Position numbers and translations under genes: made by a program
The notes under the pieces: generated by a model
The model's input: only the letters and a program-made list of their open reading frames with translations
Database searches by the model: none
Told to the model about the DNA's origin: nothing
Part shown: one piece after another, positions 8,742 to 17,320 of the stretch
Layout: each line of letters starts with the position of its first letter
Position numbering within the stretch: the stretch's first letter is position 1
DNA from: Bradyrhizobium sp.
Lineage (GTDB): Bacteria; Pseudomonadota; Alphaproteobacteria; Rhizobiales; Xanthobacteraceae
Length of the DNA: 53,845 bases
Assembly (NCBI GenBank): GCA_030681365.1
Contig: JAUXWH010000151.1
Coordinates: forward strand, 1-53,845
Direction: 5' to 3'

Positions 8742-9191
8742 TCAGCTTCGGCCGTCGAGGCCGACCAGCGCGATCTTGAGATAGCCGGCGTTGCGCAACA
8801 GGTTCATCACCTCCATCAGGTCGCCATAGCTGACGGCCTTGTCGGCGCGCAGGAAAATCCGTTCGTCTTTCTTGTTGTTGGTGGCGGTGTCGAGCGTGCC
8901 GGTCAGGGCATCGCGGGCGATGATGTCCTCGCCGACGGCAACCGTGAGGTCCGGCTTGACGGTGACGAACACCGGCTTGTCCGGACGCGGCGCCGGCTCC
9001 ACGGCGCTGGCCGGCAGGTCGACGCCGAGGTCGACGGTGGCGAGCGGCGCTGCCACCATGAAGATGATCAGGAGCACCAGCATGACGTCGATGAACGGCG
9101 TGACGTTGATCTCGTGGACCGCGGTCAGATCGTCGTCGCCGCGCCGCCGGCCGCCGAATCCGCCCGATTGGTCACCAAGTCGCGCGCCCAT
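8742..9191 (-). CDS. exbD: TonB-system biopolymer transport protein ExbD
   Basis: Part of the ExbB-ExbD proton channel that drives TonB. It has 149 residues, the usual length. A cytoplasmic N-terminus ends in HEINVTPFIDVMLVLLIIF, which carries the single transmembrane helix and the conserved essential Asp. A small periplasmic domain follows (VFVTVKPDLTVAVGED, LRADKAVSYGDLMEVM). The start lies three bases beyond the exbB stop and tonB follows after 19 bases, so the three are clearly one operon supplying energy to heme uptake. Confidence 0.93.
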   Translation of the reverse strand: MGARLGDQSGGFGGRRRGDDDLTAVHEINVTPFIDVMLVLLIIFMVAAPLATVDLGVDLPASAVEPAPRPDKPVFVTVKPDLTVAVGEDIIARDALTGTLDTATNNKKDERIFLRADKAVSYGDLMEVMNLLRNAGYLKIALVGLDGRS

Positions 9192-9194
9192 GAT

Positions 9195-9998
9195 CTACTC
9201 CGCGGCCCGCGACAGGCGAAAGCCGCGGCGGTCGCCTTCCCTCGATATCAGCAGCATCACCTGCGTCGAGGCGTCGCCGAGCAGCGCGCGATAGGCGCCG
9301 ATCGTCCGCCCGAGGTAATTGTAGATCACGACCGCCGGGATCGCCGCGACGAGGCCCAGCGCCGTCGCCAGCAGCGCTTCGGCGATGCCCGGTGCGACCA
9401 CCGCGAGGTTGGTGGTGTTCGCCTCGGAGATGCCGATGAAGGCATTCATGATGCCCCATACGGTGCCGAACAGCCCGACGAAGGGTGCCGTGGCGCCGAT
9501 GGTGGCGAGCACGCCGGTGCCGCGCGCGATCCGGCGCGACATCGCGGCCTCGACCCGATCCAGCCGCAGCGCGATGCGTTCCTTGAAGCCGTCGTCGATC
9601 ACACCGTCCGACAGGCTGGCCTCACGCGCCGCGGACTGGATGATCTGCGCGACGGCGTCGCGACCGTCGCGGCTGTCATGCTCGGCATCGGCCAGCAGGC
9701 GCTCGCTCTCGAGCTGGGCCAGCCTGCGCTTCGCAAGGGAGGTCGCGCGGCTGATCTCGATGGTCTTCGCCAGCCATACCGTCCAGGTGATCTGCGACGC
9801 CACGGCCAACCCGACCATGACCGCCTGCACCACGATGTCCGCCCCCACGAACATGCCCCACGGCGACAGGTTGCGCGGCAGCTGCACGATATCGGTGGCG
9901 GCGAGACCAGGGCCGGGCAGCGAAGCCGCGCCGAACGCCATCATGACGATGGCCCTGCGGATTCTGCCGATGGTGGTGTCGATCGTGGTTGGCTGCAT
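9195..9998 (-). CDS. exbB: TonB-system biopolymer transport protein ExbB
   Basis: MotA/TolQ/ExbB-type proton channel subunit of the inner membrane. From ATG 9998 it has 267 residues; GGAG lies nine bases upstream, whereas the longer open frame to 10046 adds an unrelated Pro-rich tail overlapping hutX. It begins with a cleavable or membrane-anchored segment ending GLAATD. It has three membrane spans, the last two in GVLATIGATAPFVGLFGTVWG and the APGIAEALLATALGLVAAIPAVV stretch, both conserved family motifs. It is followed directly by exbD. Confidence 0.93.
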   Translation of the reverse strand: MQPTTIDTTIGRIRRAIVMMAFGAASLPGPGLAATDIVQLPRNLSPWGMFVGADIVVQAVMVGLAVASQITWTVWLAKTIEISRATSLAKRRLAQLESERLLADAEHDSRDGRDAVAQIIQSAAREASLSDGVIDDGFKERIALRLDRVEAAMSRRIARGTGVLATIGATAPFVGLFGTVWGIMNAFIGISEANTTNLAVVAPGIAEALLATALGLVAAIPAVVIYNYLGRTIGAYRALLGDASTQVMLLISREGDRRGFRLSRAAE

Positions 9999-10038
9999 GG
10001 GGCTGCTCCGCGGATGAGGCTGCGGCCTGGTCGGACCG

Positions 10039-10554
10039 TCAGGCAATGGCGGGCGCGGCGATCTGCCCGGCCAGCGCCCGGAAGCGTGCGAGCTGGTCCT
10101 GCTTCAACGCCCGGGTCTCGTCGCGGCCGACGAACACCTTGAACATCACGCCGCCCTCGACATTGAGGAACGCGATGAACGCCGAGGATTTGCCCATGAA
10201 CGGCCGCTCGACGAAGGCGACCCCGCCGCAACGCTCGTGCCGCAGATGGCCGTGCAGGCCCTTCGGCTGCATCAGGTTGAAATAGCCGCGGCCGATTTCG
10301 CCGGCCGGGATCGCGCCGGTGAATTCGAAGATCGCGTCGTCGGTATGCACGATCAGCGTCACCTCGCCCCACTGCGCGACATCCTGCATGACGGCGACGA
10401 ATGCGTCGCCGCCGCCGATCCGCACCATCTCCGCAGGCAGCGCCTCGATCACGGCGCGGGGCGCGATTTTCCGCTCCCGCGCCACGTCCTCGATGACCGC
10501 ACCCGGATTTTGCGCCATATGCGCTTTGAGATCGGCGAGATCCGTACTCAGCAT
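10039..10554 (-). CDS. hutX: cytosolic heme utilisation carrier HutX/HugX family
   Basis: A 171-residue soluble protein of the HutX/HuvX/HugX family, which binds heme in the cytoplasm after import and passes it to a heme-degrading enzyme. Family-like segments are WGEVTLIVHTDDAIFEFTG, RGYFNLM, LHGHLRHERC and SAFIAFLNVEGGVMFKVF. The His-rich stretch could supply heme ligands. ATG 10554 has GAGGAG at the right distance; the TTG two codons earlier is an unlikely start. It sits between the heme monooxygenase gene and exbB on the same strand, consistent with one heme-uptake transcript. Confidence 0.85.
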   Translation of the reverse strand: MLSTDLADLKAHMAQNPGAVIEDVARERKIAPRAVIEALPAEMVRIGGGDAFVAVMQDVAQWGEVTLIVHTDDAIFEFTGAIPAGEIGRGYFNLMQPKGLHGHLRHERCGGVAFVERPFMGKSSAFIAFLNVEGGVMFKVFVGRDETRALKQDQLARFRALAGQIAAPAIA

Positions 10555-10613
10555 GGTCAACTCCTCGTGCTGGCTTTAAATCAACGCGCGGCTTCAGGCC
10601 GCAGCACTCGACT

Positions 10614-10949
10614 TCAGGCCGCTGCGCTCGACTTGCGCTCGGTCTGGATCACCTCAAATCCCTCGAACTTGGGATGGCCGAGATAGAGGCTTTCGCCGGT
10701 CTTATTATCGGCGCGGGCATGGGCACGGCGGAACTCTTCCGACCGGGTCCAGGCCTCGAACGCCGCCCTGTCGACCCAGGTGGTGTGCGACGAATACAGC
10801 GTGTGATCGTCGGCCACCGGCCCCTTCAGAAGATGGAACTCGACGAAGCCGGCCATACTGCCGAGATAGGACTCCCGGGTTGCCCAGACGGTTTCGAAAG
10901 CCTTCTCCGAGCCGATCTTCACCTGAAACCGGTTCATTGCGATAAACAT
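10614..10949 (-). CDS. hmuQ: IsdG/HmuQ-type heme-degrading monooxygenase
   Basis: A 111-residue ABM-fold (antibiotic biosynthesis monooxygenase) protein of the IsdG/HmuQ/HmuD heme-degrading group, which opens the porphyrin ring to release iron. Visible marks are MNRFQVKIGSEKAFETVW, then GFVEFHLLKGP, and SHTTWVDRAAFEAWTRSEEFRRAH, where the last His is the likely heme ligand. Bradyrhizobium has two characterised members, HmuQ and HmuD. I assign hmuQ because of the position beside hmuR, so the symbol is less certain than the function. ATG 10949 is preceded by AGGAGAATTCCAG. The closest neighbour downstream is hutX. Confidence 0.8.
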   Translation of the reverse strand: MFIAMNRFQVKIGSEKAFETVWATRESYLGSMAGFVEFHLLKGPVADDHTLYSSHTTWVDRAAFEAWTRSEEFRRAHARADNKTGESLYLGHPKFEGFEVIQTERKSSAAA

Positions 10950-11031
10950 CTGGAATTCTCCTGCTGCGGGGCATCATCGCCCGATGAAGAAACGAATAGG
11001 TTGGTTCGGCGAAAACTCAAAACGCACCGAG

Positions 11032-11055
11032 GCCGCGCTGGGGCATCAGCGCGGC
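11032..11055 (-). terminator. hairpin between hmuR and hmuQ
   Basis: Perfect 9-bp inverted repeat GCCGCGCTG-GGGCAT-CAGCGCGGC about 40 bases after the hmuR stop. On the minus strand it is followed only after some ten bases by GTTTTGAG, so it may be an attenuating or RNA-stabilising hairpin rather than a full terminator. Confidence 0.5.
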
Positions 11056-11093
11056 ACCGGAGCGGTCAGTTGTGAAACTTCAGTCTGTCCGAT

Positions 11094-13451
11094 TTATGCT
11101 CCGCCAAAATGAACTTTCAGTCCGGCCTTGTAGACCGTGCCGGGACCGGGGCTCGAGAACAGCACGTCGTTCTGCGTGGTGCCGTCGGTCGAGGAGCCCG
11201 GGATCGCATAGGGCCGGTAGTACTGGTTCAACAGATTGTCGACCGACGCCGTGAAGACGATGTCCCTGCTCGCCTGCCAGGTCAGGTAAAGATTGACCAA
11301 TTCGTAGGCAGTCGATGGCAGATAGCCGGCCGGCAGATCGTTGTTGGCGCCGAACGACGACCACTGGGCCGATAGCACCAGCGTGCGGTCGAGCAGCCTG
11401 ACACCGCCCGTGGTGGTGACCTTGCGCGGCGTGATGTTGGCCAATCCGATATTGGTCTGCGTGTTCTTGCCGCGGATCAGGTGGCCGGAGACGCCGACGA
11501 ACCAGGTGCCCGCATCGTACATCGTCTCAGCCTCAAAGCCTTCGATCCTGGCATTGGTGATGTTCTGGTACTGGTAGTTCCTGGAGTACGAACCGAACGG
11601 CGGCACCGGTTCCGGCGTCGAGGCGACCAGATCGATATAATCGTCGACATCGTTGCGGAACACGTTGAATTTGCCGCGGAAGCTGTCGCCGGTCGTGAAG
11701 ACATCGTTGTACTTCAGGTTGAGGCCCGCTTCCTTGTTCCTGCCGACCTCGGGACGCAGGTTCGGATTGGGCAGGAAGCAGAACAGCCCGCTGGTACCGT
11801 CCGCGCAGTTGAAGAAGGTCGGTCCCCCACCGGTTGCGTGCGCGCCAGCGATCAGCGTCTCCGTGATCGAGGGAGCACGGTAACCTTCGGCATAGCTGAC
11901 ATAAGGTGTGAAGCCTGCCACCGGCGTCACGCCGACGGTGATCTTCGGCGAGAAGCGATCGCCGCCCGTCGATACGCTTGCCGAATCCAGATCGTAACGG
12001 TCGTAGCGAATCGCGCTGATCACCTCGAGCCAGGTCGAATAGTTGTTCTTCAATTGCATGAAGCCGCCGGAAACGGTCCGCAAGCCACCCGGCGTGGTGA
12101 TATTCGAATTGCCGCGGCTGTCGCTGGTCTTGACGTTATCCTGAAACGCATCGACGCCGTAAGTCAGGGCATTGCGCCAATCGCCGACATTGAAGCGCGT
12201 GGTATTGTTGACGTCGATCCCGACGGTATCGAGCACATAGCCGCGCTTGTCGCCGACGCAACCCGAGATATTGTTGCCGGCACTGCCCGCACCGCACAGG
12301 GCCGCGCCGGCCGTGCTGTAATGATAGGTCTTGGTCTGATCGTTCTCGGTGCGGTTGCCATACAGCGTGGCGTTCCAGTCGAACCACATGTCGTCCGGCT
12401 TGGAATATTTCCAGGTCAGCGTCCCGGTATAGTTCCTGGTATCGGACGCATAGACCGAGGAGCCCTGGTACAGCGCGCGCTGTGCCGCCGTCGCCACCGG
12501 GCCGCGGTTGAACTGCCCGACGTCGTACTGGTAATCCTGAAACACCGTGCCGAACTTGATCTCATGGCCTTCGGCGGGGCGCACCGTCAGCTTCATCAGG
12601 CCGCCGGCGATTTGGTTGCCGGTGTTGCCGATTTCGGTGCCGTCGCCATCCTTGTAGTTGGATTGTTTGCGATAGACCACGCCACCGAAGATATCGACGC
12701 TCGGATCGGCGCGAACGCCGCCGAACACCGAGCCCAGCCAGCGATCCTTGTTGGTGCCGTAGGAGCCGGTCATATCCACGCCCCAGCGCTCGCCGGGCCG
12801 CACCACGTCCTCGATATCCTTGGTGCGGAACGAGACCACGCCGCCGATTGCGCCGGAACCGTAGATGTTGGCGGTCGGACCGCGCACGATATCGACGCTG
12901 CCGACCAGTTCCGGATCGAGGAAGAACGAGCCGTTCGCATTGTGTCCGGAGCGCTGATAGTTCTGCCGCGCGCCGTCAACCACCACGGCGACGCGGCCGA
13001 AATCCTGCAAGCCGCGAATGTTGATCGCGGTCGCCGGATCATCGCCGCGGTCCTGGAACGACACGCCTGGCACGTTGTAGAAAATGTCGGCCAGCCGCTT
13101 CGGCTGCAGCCCCTGAATCTGTTCGAGCGTCACGACGCTGACCGGAGCCAGCGCGTCGATGGCGCGCTCTTCGGTCTTCGAGGCCGCTACCGTGATGGTA
13201 TCGAGCGATTGTACGGGCATTCCGCCGATCTGGGCATACGCAGTCAGAACCGGCGCGGGCGCGGCTTGCGCAACCTGCGGCTTCGGCTGACGCCTGGATT
13301 GCTTTTGCGACTGTTTTTGCCGGTCCGGGGAACGACCGGCGCCATCCGCGGCCGCCGTTTGCCCAAAGCCGGCATTCGGCAAGCCCGCCGCCAATGAAAA
13401 TATCGACGCGCCTAAAATCAAGGCGCGCGAACGCCTAGCCCCGTCAGCCAT
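11094..13451 (-). CDS. hmuR: TonB-dependent outer-membrane heme receptor
   Basis: TonB-dependent receptor of the HmuR/HemR/hemoglobin-receptor family, 785 residues. A signal peptide (about 1-30, ending FGQTAA) is followed by a Gln/Lys-rich linker, a TonB box (LDTITVAASK), the plug domain (VSVVTLEQIQGLQPKRLADI; INIRGLQDFGRVAVVVDGAR; DIVRGPTANIYGSGAIGGVV) and a 22-strand barrel. YRAPSITE and NPNLRPE correspond to the FRAP and NPNL motifs of heme receptors. It ends GLKVHFGGA. It is divergent from hmuP-hmuTUV and heads the minus-strand heme operon. Its regulation in relatives is iron-responsive through Irr with HmuP; no clear Irr box was found by eye. Confidence 0.93.
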   Translation of the reverse strand: MADGARRSRALILGASIFSLAAGLPNAGFGQTAAADGAGRSPDRQKQSQKQSRRQPKPQVAQAAPAPVLTAYAQIGGMPVQSLDTITVAASKTEERAIDALAPVSVVTLEQIQGLQPKRLADIFYNVPGVSFQDRGDDPATAINIRGLQDFGRVAVVVDGARQNYQRSGHNANGSFFLDPELVGSVDIVRGPTANIYGSGAIGGVVSFRTKDIEDVVRPGERWGVDMTGSYGTNKDRWLGSVFGGVRADPSVDIFGGVVYRKQSNYKDGDGTEIGNTGNQIAGGLMKLTVRPAEGHEIKFGTVFQDYQYDVGQFNRGPVATAAQRALYQGSSVYASDTRNYTGTLTWKYSKPDDMWFDWNATLYGNRTENDQTKTYHYSTAGAALCGAGSAGNNISGCVGDKRGYVLDTVGIDVNNTTRFNVGDWRNALTYGVDAFQDNVKTSDSRGNSNITTPGGLRTVSGGFMQLKNNYSTWLEVISAIRYDRYDLDSASVSTGGDRFSPKITVGVTPVAGFTPYVSYAEGYRAPSITETLIAGAHATGGGPTFFNCADGTSGLFCFLPNPNLRPEVGRNKEAGLNLKYNDVFTTGDSFRGKFNVFRNDVDDYIDLVASTPEPVPPFGSYSRNYQYQNITNARIEGFEAETMYDAGTWFVGVSGHLIRGKNTQTNIGLANITPRKVTTTGGVRLLDRTLVLSAQWSSFGANNDLPAGYLPSTAYELVNLYLTWQASRDIVFTASVDNLLNQYYRPYAIPGSSTDGTTQNDVLFSSPGPGTVYKAGLKVHFGGA

Positions 13452-13614
13452 AACAACCCCAACCCTGTCTATATGTTCTGGGCTCGGCTGGCGGGCGCTG
13501 CATACAAACGCAGCTGCTTGCTGGCTACCAATTCAAAATGCAGGCACCCCGCCCGCATCTCGCCATCATTGGATACGAGCAGGAACCGGAAGGGTCAAGA
13601 ACCGGCCGGTGCAG

Positions 13615-13631
13615 TTTATATCGATTGTAAA
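13615..13631. promoter_or_regulatory. weak candidate iron-control palindrome in the hmuR-hmuP intergenic region
   Basis: TTTATATCGATTGTAAA is an imperfect palindrome with TTTA/TAAA ends, the outer pattern of rhizobial Irr/ICE-type elements, but its inner bases do not match well. It lies between divergent hmuR and hmuP. This is only a candidate. Confidence 0.25.
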
Positions 13632-13710
13632 TTGCAGCTGTTGGATTGCGGTTCGGTCGCCCTGTAAGACTGCAGTTCCGATCGGCTGGTTCAAAGGTGC
13701 AATCAACGAA

Positions 13711-13917
13711 ATGTCCGCAGCTTCTCGAGACGATACGGAGCGCGGGGGCCAACGAGCCGTCACCACCTCTCCTGCAATCCGTTCCGTGACCGTAACCGGC
13801 AATCGGGTAGACAGCCGCGACGTGTTTTCGGGCGACCGCGAGATCATCATTGCGCATGGTGAGGACACTTACCGTCTGCGGCTGACGTCTCAGAACAAAC
13901 TGATCCTGACCAAGTGA
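13711..13917 (+). CDS. hmuP: hemin uptake protein HemP/HmuP
   Basis: A 68-residue member of the HemP/HmuP family, recognised by its C-terminal half: SGDREIIIAHGEDTYRLRLT followed by SQNKLILTK. In Bradyrhizobium japonicum HmuP is known as a co-activator needed, with Irr, for expression of the heme-uptake genes, so it may act on the promoter region just upstream. ATG 13711 gives the normal family length; the longer open frame from 13609 has a non-conserved hydrophobic tail. The stop overlaps the possible GTG of hmuT, so the two are coupled. Confidence 0.85.
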   Translation: MSAASRDDTERGGQRAVTTSPAIRSVTVTGNRVDSRDVFSGDREIIIAHGEDTYRLRLTSQNKLILTK

Positions 13918-13925
13918 ACCCATCG

Positions 13926-14894
13926 ATGAGATTTTGCTGCAAGCATGTACTTCCGGTGATCCGGTCCGCGGTCGCGATCTGCGCTCTCGCGAGCGGCGGC
14001 GCCGCACTCGCCGCGGGTGTTACCGTGCACGACGCGCGTGACCGCGACGTCAAAATCGAAAATCCGGCGCGTATCGTATCGATCGGCGGCGCCATCACCG
14101 AAATTCTCTACGCCCTCGGCTTCGAAGACCGCCTCGCCGGCGTCGACGCGACCAGCCTGTTTCCGACAACCGCGCTGCGCGACAAGCCCAATGTCGGTTA
14201 CATGCGCCAGCTTTCGGCGGAGGGGGTGCTTGGACTGAACCCCTCGCTGGTGCTGGCGATCCAGGGATCCGGGCCGAAGGAGACCATGGACGTACTGGAG
14301 GCGGCGAAAGTGCCGCTGGTGCTGGTGCCGGAGACCTATTCGGAGCAAGGGCTGCTCGACAAGATCAAGCTGGTCGGTCACGCCATGGATGCGGATGCGC
14401 GCGCGGCCTGCCTGACGGCCGCGGTCTCCGGCGATCTCAAGCAATTGCGCGACCTTCGCGCCAGGGTGACGGAGCCGGTGCGCGTGATGTTCGTGATGTC
14501 GCTGCTGAACGGCCGGGCGATGGTGGCGGGTCGCAAGACCGCCGCCGACGAGATCATCAAGCTGTCCGGCGGCGTCAATGCGATCGACAGCTATGACGGC
14601 TACAAGATGATCAACGACGAGGCGATCGTCTCAGCCAGGCCCGATGTCGTGCTCACCATCGAGCGAGCCAAGGACTCGCTCGAAGCGCAGGCGGTCTATG
14701 CCCATCCGGCCTTCGCGATGACCCCGGCCGTGGCTAACAAGGCCTTCATCTCGATGGAGGGTCTCTACCTGCTCGGCTTCGGGCCGCGCACCGCCGCGGC
14801 GGCGCGCGATCTGTCGGTCAAGCTCTATCCGGCGCTGGCGCCGCAAGCCGAAGCCTTCGCGCCCGCCGCACTCACGGCCAATTGCCGGCGATGA
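13926..14894 (+). CDS. hmuT: periplasmic heme-binding protein of ABC importer
   Basis: Substrate-binding protein of the heme ABC importer, class III periplasmic binding fold. ATG 13926 gives a signal peptide (VLPVIRSAVAICALASGGAALAA) and a 322-residue protein; a GTG at 13914 overlapping the hmuP stop is an alternative. Core sequence RIVSIGGAITEILYALGFEDRLAGVD and SLFPTTALRDKPNVGYMR are typical of HmuT/BtuF proteins. GRKTAADEIIKLSGGVNAID is the C-lobe. The Tyr in VGYMR is a plausible heme ligand. It overlaps hmuU by four bases (ATGA). Confidence 0.92.
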   Translation: MRFCCKHVLPVIRSAVAICALASGGAALAAGVTVHDARDRDVKIENPARIVSIGGAITEILYALGFEDRLAGVDATSLFPTTALRDKPNVGYMRQLSAEGVLGLNPSLVLAIQGSGPKETMDVLEAAKVPLVLVPETYSEQGLLDKIKLVGHAMDADARAACLTAAVSGDLKQLRDLRARVTEPVRVMFVMSLLNGRAMVAGRKTAADEIIKLSGGVNAIDSYDGYKMINDEAIVSARPDVVLTIERAKDSLEAQAVYAHPAFAMTPAVANKAFISMEGLYLLGFGPRTAAAARDLSVKLYPALAPQAEAFAPAALTANCRR

Positions 14895-15985
14895 CTACGC
14901 TTGCGGGAGCCGACCGGGCGACGGCGCGCGCCCGCCGGTCGCTGCGCCCCGGCGCCTCCCTTACTCTTGCTTGCCTGCTCGCCGCATTGGCGGGCGCCGC
15001 CCTCGTCGCGCTGACGGTGGGCGCCGCGGGTATTCCGCTCGCCCGGCTCCCCGCCGCCCTCGGCTTCTGGCCGGAGCATCCGGTCGGTCCGCTGACATCG
15101 CGCGACCAGCTGGTGCTGTGGTCGATCCGGATTCCGCGAATAGCCGCGGCCGCCATGGTCGGCGCGCTGCTCGCGGTGTCCGGCGCCATCATGCAGGGCC
15201 TGTTTCGCAATCCGCTGGCGGACCCGGCACTGGTCGGCGTGTCCTCCGGCGGCGCATTCTTTGCCGCCGCCGCGATCGTGTTCACCGACAGCAGGCTCGG
15301 GGAAAGCCTTCGCTTCATGCAGAACGAATTGCTGCCGTTGGCGGCGTTCGCGGGCTCGCTGGCGACCACCGTGATCCTCTATGCCATCGCCAGCCGCGCC
15401 GGCCGCACCTCGATCGCGATCTTCCTGCTCGCGGGACTGGCGATCGCCGCCATCGCCAACGCCGGCATCGGGCTACTGGTGTTCGTCGCCGACGATCGCC
15501 AGTTGCGCGACATCACGTTCTGGCTGCTGGGCTCGCTGAGCGGCGCGACCTGGACCAAGACCGCCACCATCGCGCCGGTGCTGGCGCTCGGTCTGACGGC
15601 GTGCCTGTGGATCGCACGCGGGCTCGACGTGCTGGTGCTCGGCGAGGCCGAGGCCTTTCACAGCGGCGTCGATGTCGAGCGGCTGAAGCGAATCTCGATC
15701 GTGCTGGTGTCGGCGATGACCGGCGTCGCGGTCTCGGTCTGCGGCGTGGTCGGATTCGTCGGCATCGTGGTGCCGCATCTGCTGCGGCTGGTGATCGGAC
15801 CGGCGCACCGGCTGCTGCTGCCGGCCTCCGCCTTGCTCGGCGCCATCCTGCTGGTCGGCGCCGACACGCTGGCCCGCACCATCGTGACGCCCGCCGAAAT
15901 GCCGATCGGCATTCTGACCGCGGCGATCGGCGCTCCCTTCTTTCTCTACATGCTGCTGCGCCAGCGCGGGCTGGTGGCGTTGTGA
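14891..15985 (+). CDS. hmuU: heme ABC importer permease (FecCD family)
   Basis: Inner-membrane permease of the FecCD/BtuC type, 364 residues with about ten predicted helices. Signatures include LVLWSIRIPRIAAAAMVGAL and SGAIMQGLFRNPLADPALVGVSSG, the highly conserved region near the cytoplasmic coupling interface. VSVCGVVGFVGIVVPHLLR and the GADTLARTI segment are typical of the C-terminal half. ATG 14891 overlaps the hmuT stop; the TTG at 14882 is less likely. Its stop overlaps the GTG of hmuV. Confidence 0.93.
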   Translation: MTTLAGADRATARARRSLRPGASLTLACLLAALAGAALVALTVGAAGIPLARLPAALGFWPEHPVGPLTSRDQLVLWSIRIPRIAAAAMVGALLAVSGAIMQGLFRNPLADPALVGVSSGGAFFAAAAIVFTDSRLGESLRFMQNELLPLAAFAGSLATTVILYAIASRAGRTSIAIFLLAGLAIAAIANAGIGLLVFVADDRQLRDITFWLLGSLSGATWTKTATIAPVLALGLTACLWIARGLDVLVLGEAEAFHSGVDVERLKRISIVLVSAMTGVAVSVCGVVGFVGIVVPHLLRLVIGPAHRLLLPASALLGAILLVGADTLARTIVTPAEMPIGILTAAIGAPFFLYMLLRQRGLVAL

Positions 15986-16788
15986 CCGCCCTGCTCGAGG
16001 TCGGCGCGGTTTCGATCGATATCGGCGGCGCCACGCTGGTCGACAAGGTCGATTTGCGCGTCGAGGCCGGCGAGACCATCGCCATCGTCGGGCCGAACGG
16101 CGCCGGCAAGTCGACCCTGCTGCGGCTGATCTCCGGCGACCTTCGCGCCAGCAGCGGCGCGGTGCGGCTGAAGCAGCGCGATCTGCACAGTTACCCGTCG
16201 CATCAGCTTGCCCTGCATCGCGCCATGCTGTCGCAGCATGTCAGCGTCAGCTTTCCCTTCACCGTGGAAGAGATCGTCCACATGGGCGCCGGCGAACGCG
16301 GCAGCGCGTCGGCCCGGCCGCTGGTCGACGCCGCCCTGCACGAAGTCGGGCTGGAAGACTTCCGCCATCGCAAGCTGCCGACGCTGTCCGGCGGCGAACA
16401 GCAGCGCGCGCATTTCGCCCGCGTGCTGGTTCAGCTCGCCTGCGGCGAGGCCGCGCACGGACCCGGCCTGCTGTTGCTGGACGAGCCGACCTCGAGCCTG
16501 GACCTGCGGCACCAGATCGACCTGGTGGAAACCGCGCGGCGCCGCGCGGCTGACGGCACCGCCGTGGTCGCGATCCTGCATGATCTCAATCTGGCGGTAC
16601 GCTTCGCCGACCGCATCGTCGTGCTGCACCGGGGCGCCAAGGTAGCCGACGACGTTCCGGCACAGACCGTGACCGATGACCTGATCCGAACGGTGTTCGA
16701 GATCGAGGTCAGGGTGCAGCGGCATTCCGACGGCACGCCCCTACTGCTGCCGCAGCTGATGACCGCCATCGCCTCCCGCGCGAGCTGA
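15982..16788 (+). CDS. hmuV: heme ABC importer ATP-binding protein
   Basis: ATPase of the HmuTUV importer, 268 residues. Walker A is GPNGAGKST, the signature is LSGGEQQR, Walker B is LLLLDEPTSSLD and the switch His is in AILHDLNLA. The insertion between the signature and Walker B (LACGEAAHGPG) is usual for HmuV proteins. The start is a GTG (15982) overlapping the hmuU stop in GTGA, the only start that gives the conserved N-terminus LLEVGAVSIDIGG. The longer open frame from 14971 is out-of-frame hmuU sequence. Confidence 0.93.
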   Translation: MTALLEVGAVSIDIGGATLVDKVDLRVEAGETIAIVGPNGAGKSTLLRLISGDLRASSGAVRLKQRDLHSYPSHQLALHRAMLSQHVSVSFPFTVEEIVHMGAGERGSASARPLVDAALHEVGLEDFRHRKLPTLSGGEQQRAHFARVLVQLACGEAAHGPGLLLLDEPTSSLDLRHQIDLVETARRRAADGTAVVAILHDLNLAVRFADRIVVLHRGAKVADDVPAQTVTDDLIRTVFEIEVRVQRHSDGTPLLLPQLMTAIASRAS

Positions 16789-16882
16789 AATCCCTCAACG
16801 CCGCGTCGCCGCTTCCGTCCGGGCCGCCGCATCGGACCGGCCCCGTGTCGGCCGGCGCTGCGCGCGGTTGCCGGATCGTCGC

Positions 16883-16980
16883 CTAAACATCCCTTAAAGT
16901 AGATATTTGAAACATCACTTATTGACACTTTACCATCAGTAATTATGATGCAGCTGTGATGTTTGATGTCGGTCAACATC
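16883..16980 (+). promoter_or_regulatory. near-consensus sigma-70 promoter with repeated AAACATC elements before the XRE-hyf operon
   Basis: TTGACA (16922-16927), a 16-base spacer and TATGAT (16944-16949) form an unusually good vegetative promoter. Around it are AAACATC twice (16883-16889, 16908-16914), its inverse GATGTTT (16958-16964), and GATGT-n6-ACATC (16965-16980). Two copies lie before the -35 and the others after the -10, which suits repression by the HTH protein encoded immediately downstream. The local sequence is much more AT-rich than the surroundings. Confidence 0.65.
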
Positions 16981-16999
16981 CCGGCAGCGAGGCAAGGGG

Positions 17000-17320
17000 A
17001 TGATCACAGCGGCGCAATTGCGAGCTGCCAGGGTGCTTCTCGGCATCGATCAGCGCCGGCTCGCGGAGCTGTCCGGGCTTTCCGTTCCCACCATTCAACG
17101 TATGGAGGCCAGCACATCGATGGTCCGGGGCAATGTCGATTCGCTGGTGAAGCTGATCACGGCGCTCGAAGGCGCCGGCATCGTCCTGATCGACGAAGGC
17201 GCGGTCAGTAGCGACGGGGGACGCGGGGTCCGGCTGAAAATCAATTCCGGATCGTCACGAACCTATCTGGACCGTCAGATCGAGAGCAAGGCGTCGAGCG
17301 GAACGAGGGCGCGCAGATGA
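17000..17320 (+). CDS. XRE-family transcriptional regulator, first gene of the hyf-like operon
   Basis: A 106-residue protein with an N-terminal lambda-repressor-type HTH (MITAAQLRAARVLLGIDQRR, then LAELSGLSVPTIQRMEAS). A short segment GNVDSLVKLITALEGAGIVLI follows, then a GGRGVRL motif typical of small rhizobial regulators. AGGGG precedes ATG 17000. Its stop overlaps the ATG of hyfB (ATGATG), so it is translated together with the complex. It is about two-thirds identical, by eye, over the first 80 residues to the regulator at 24482-24793 on the other side of the cluster. Autoregulation from the promoter just upstream is the simplest inference. Confidence 0.88.
   Translation: MITAAQLRAARVLLGIDQRRLAELSGLSVPTIQRMEASTSMVRGNVDSLVKLITALEGAGIVLIDEGAVSSDGGRGVRLKINSGSSRTYLDRQIESKASSGTRARR

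Noticed and set aside
8190..10142. 650-codon plus-strand frame across tonB, exbD and exbB
   Set aside because: Gly-rich and repetitive because it is the complement of the TonB proline-rich spacer; the three minus-strand genes are unambiguous.
11481..13397. 638-codon plus-strand frame opposite hmuR
   Set aside because: It is the antisense shadow of a textbook TonB-dependent receptor and has no recognisable domain.
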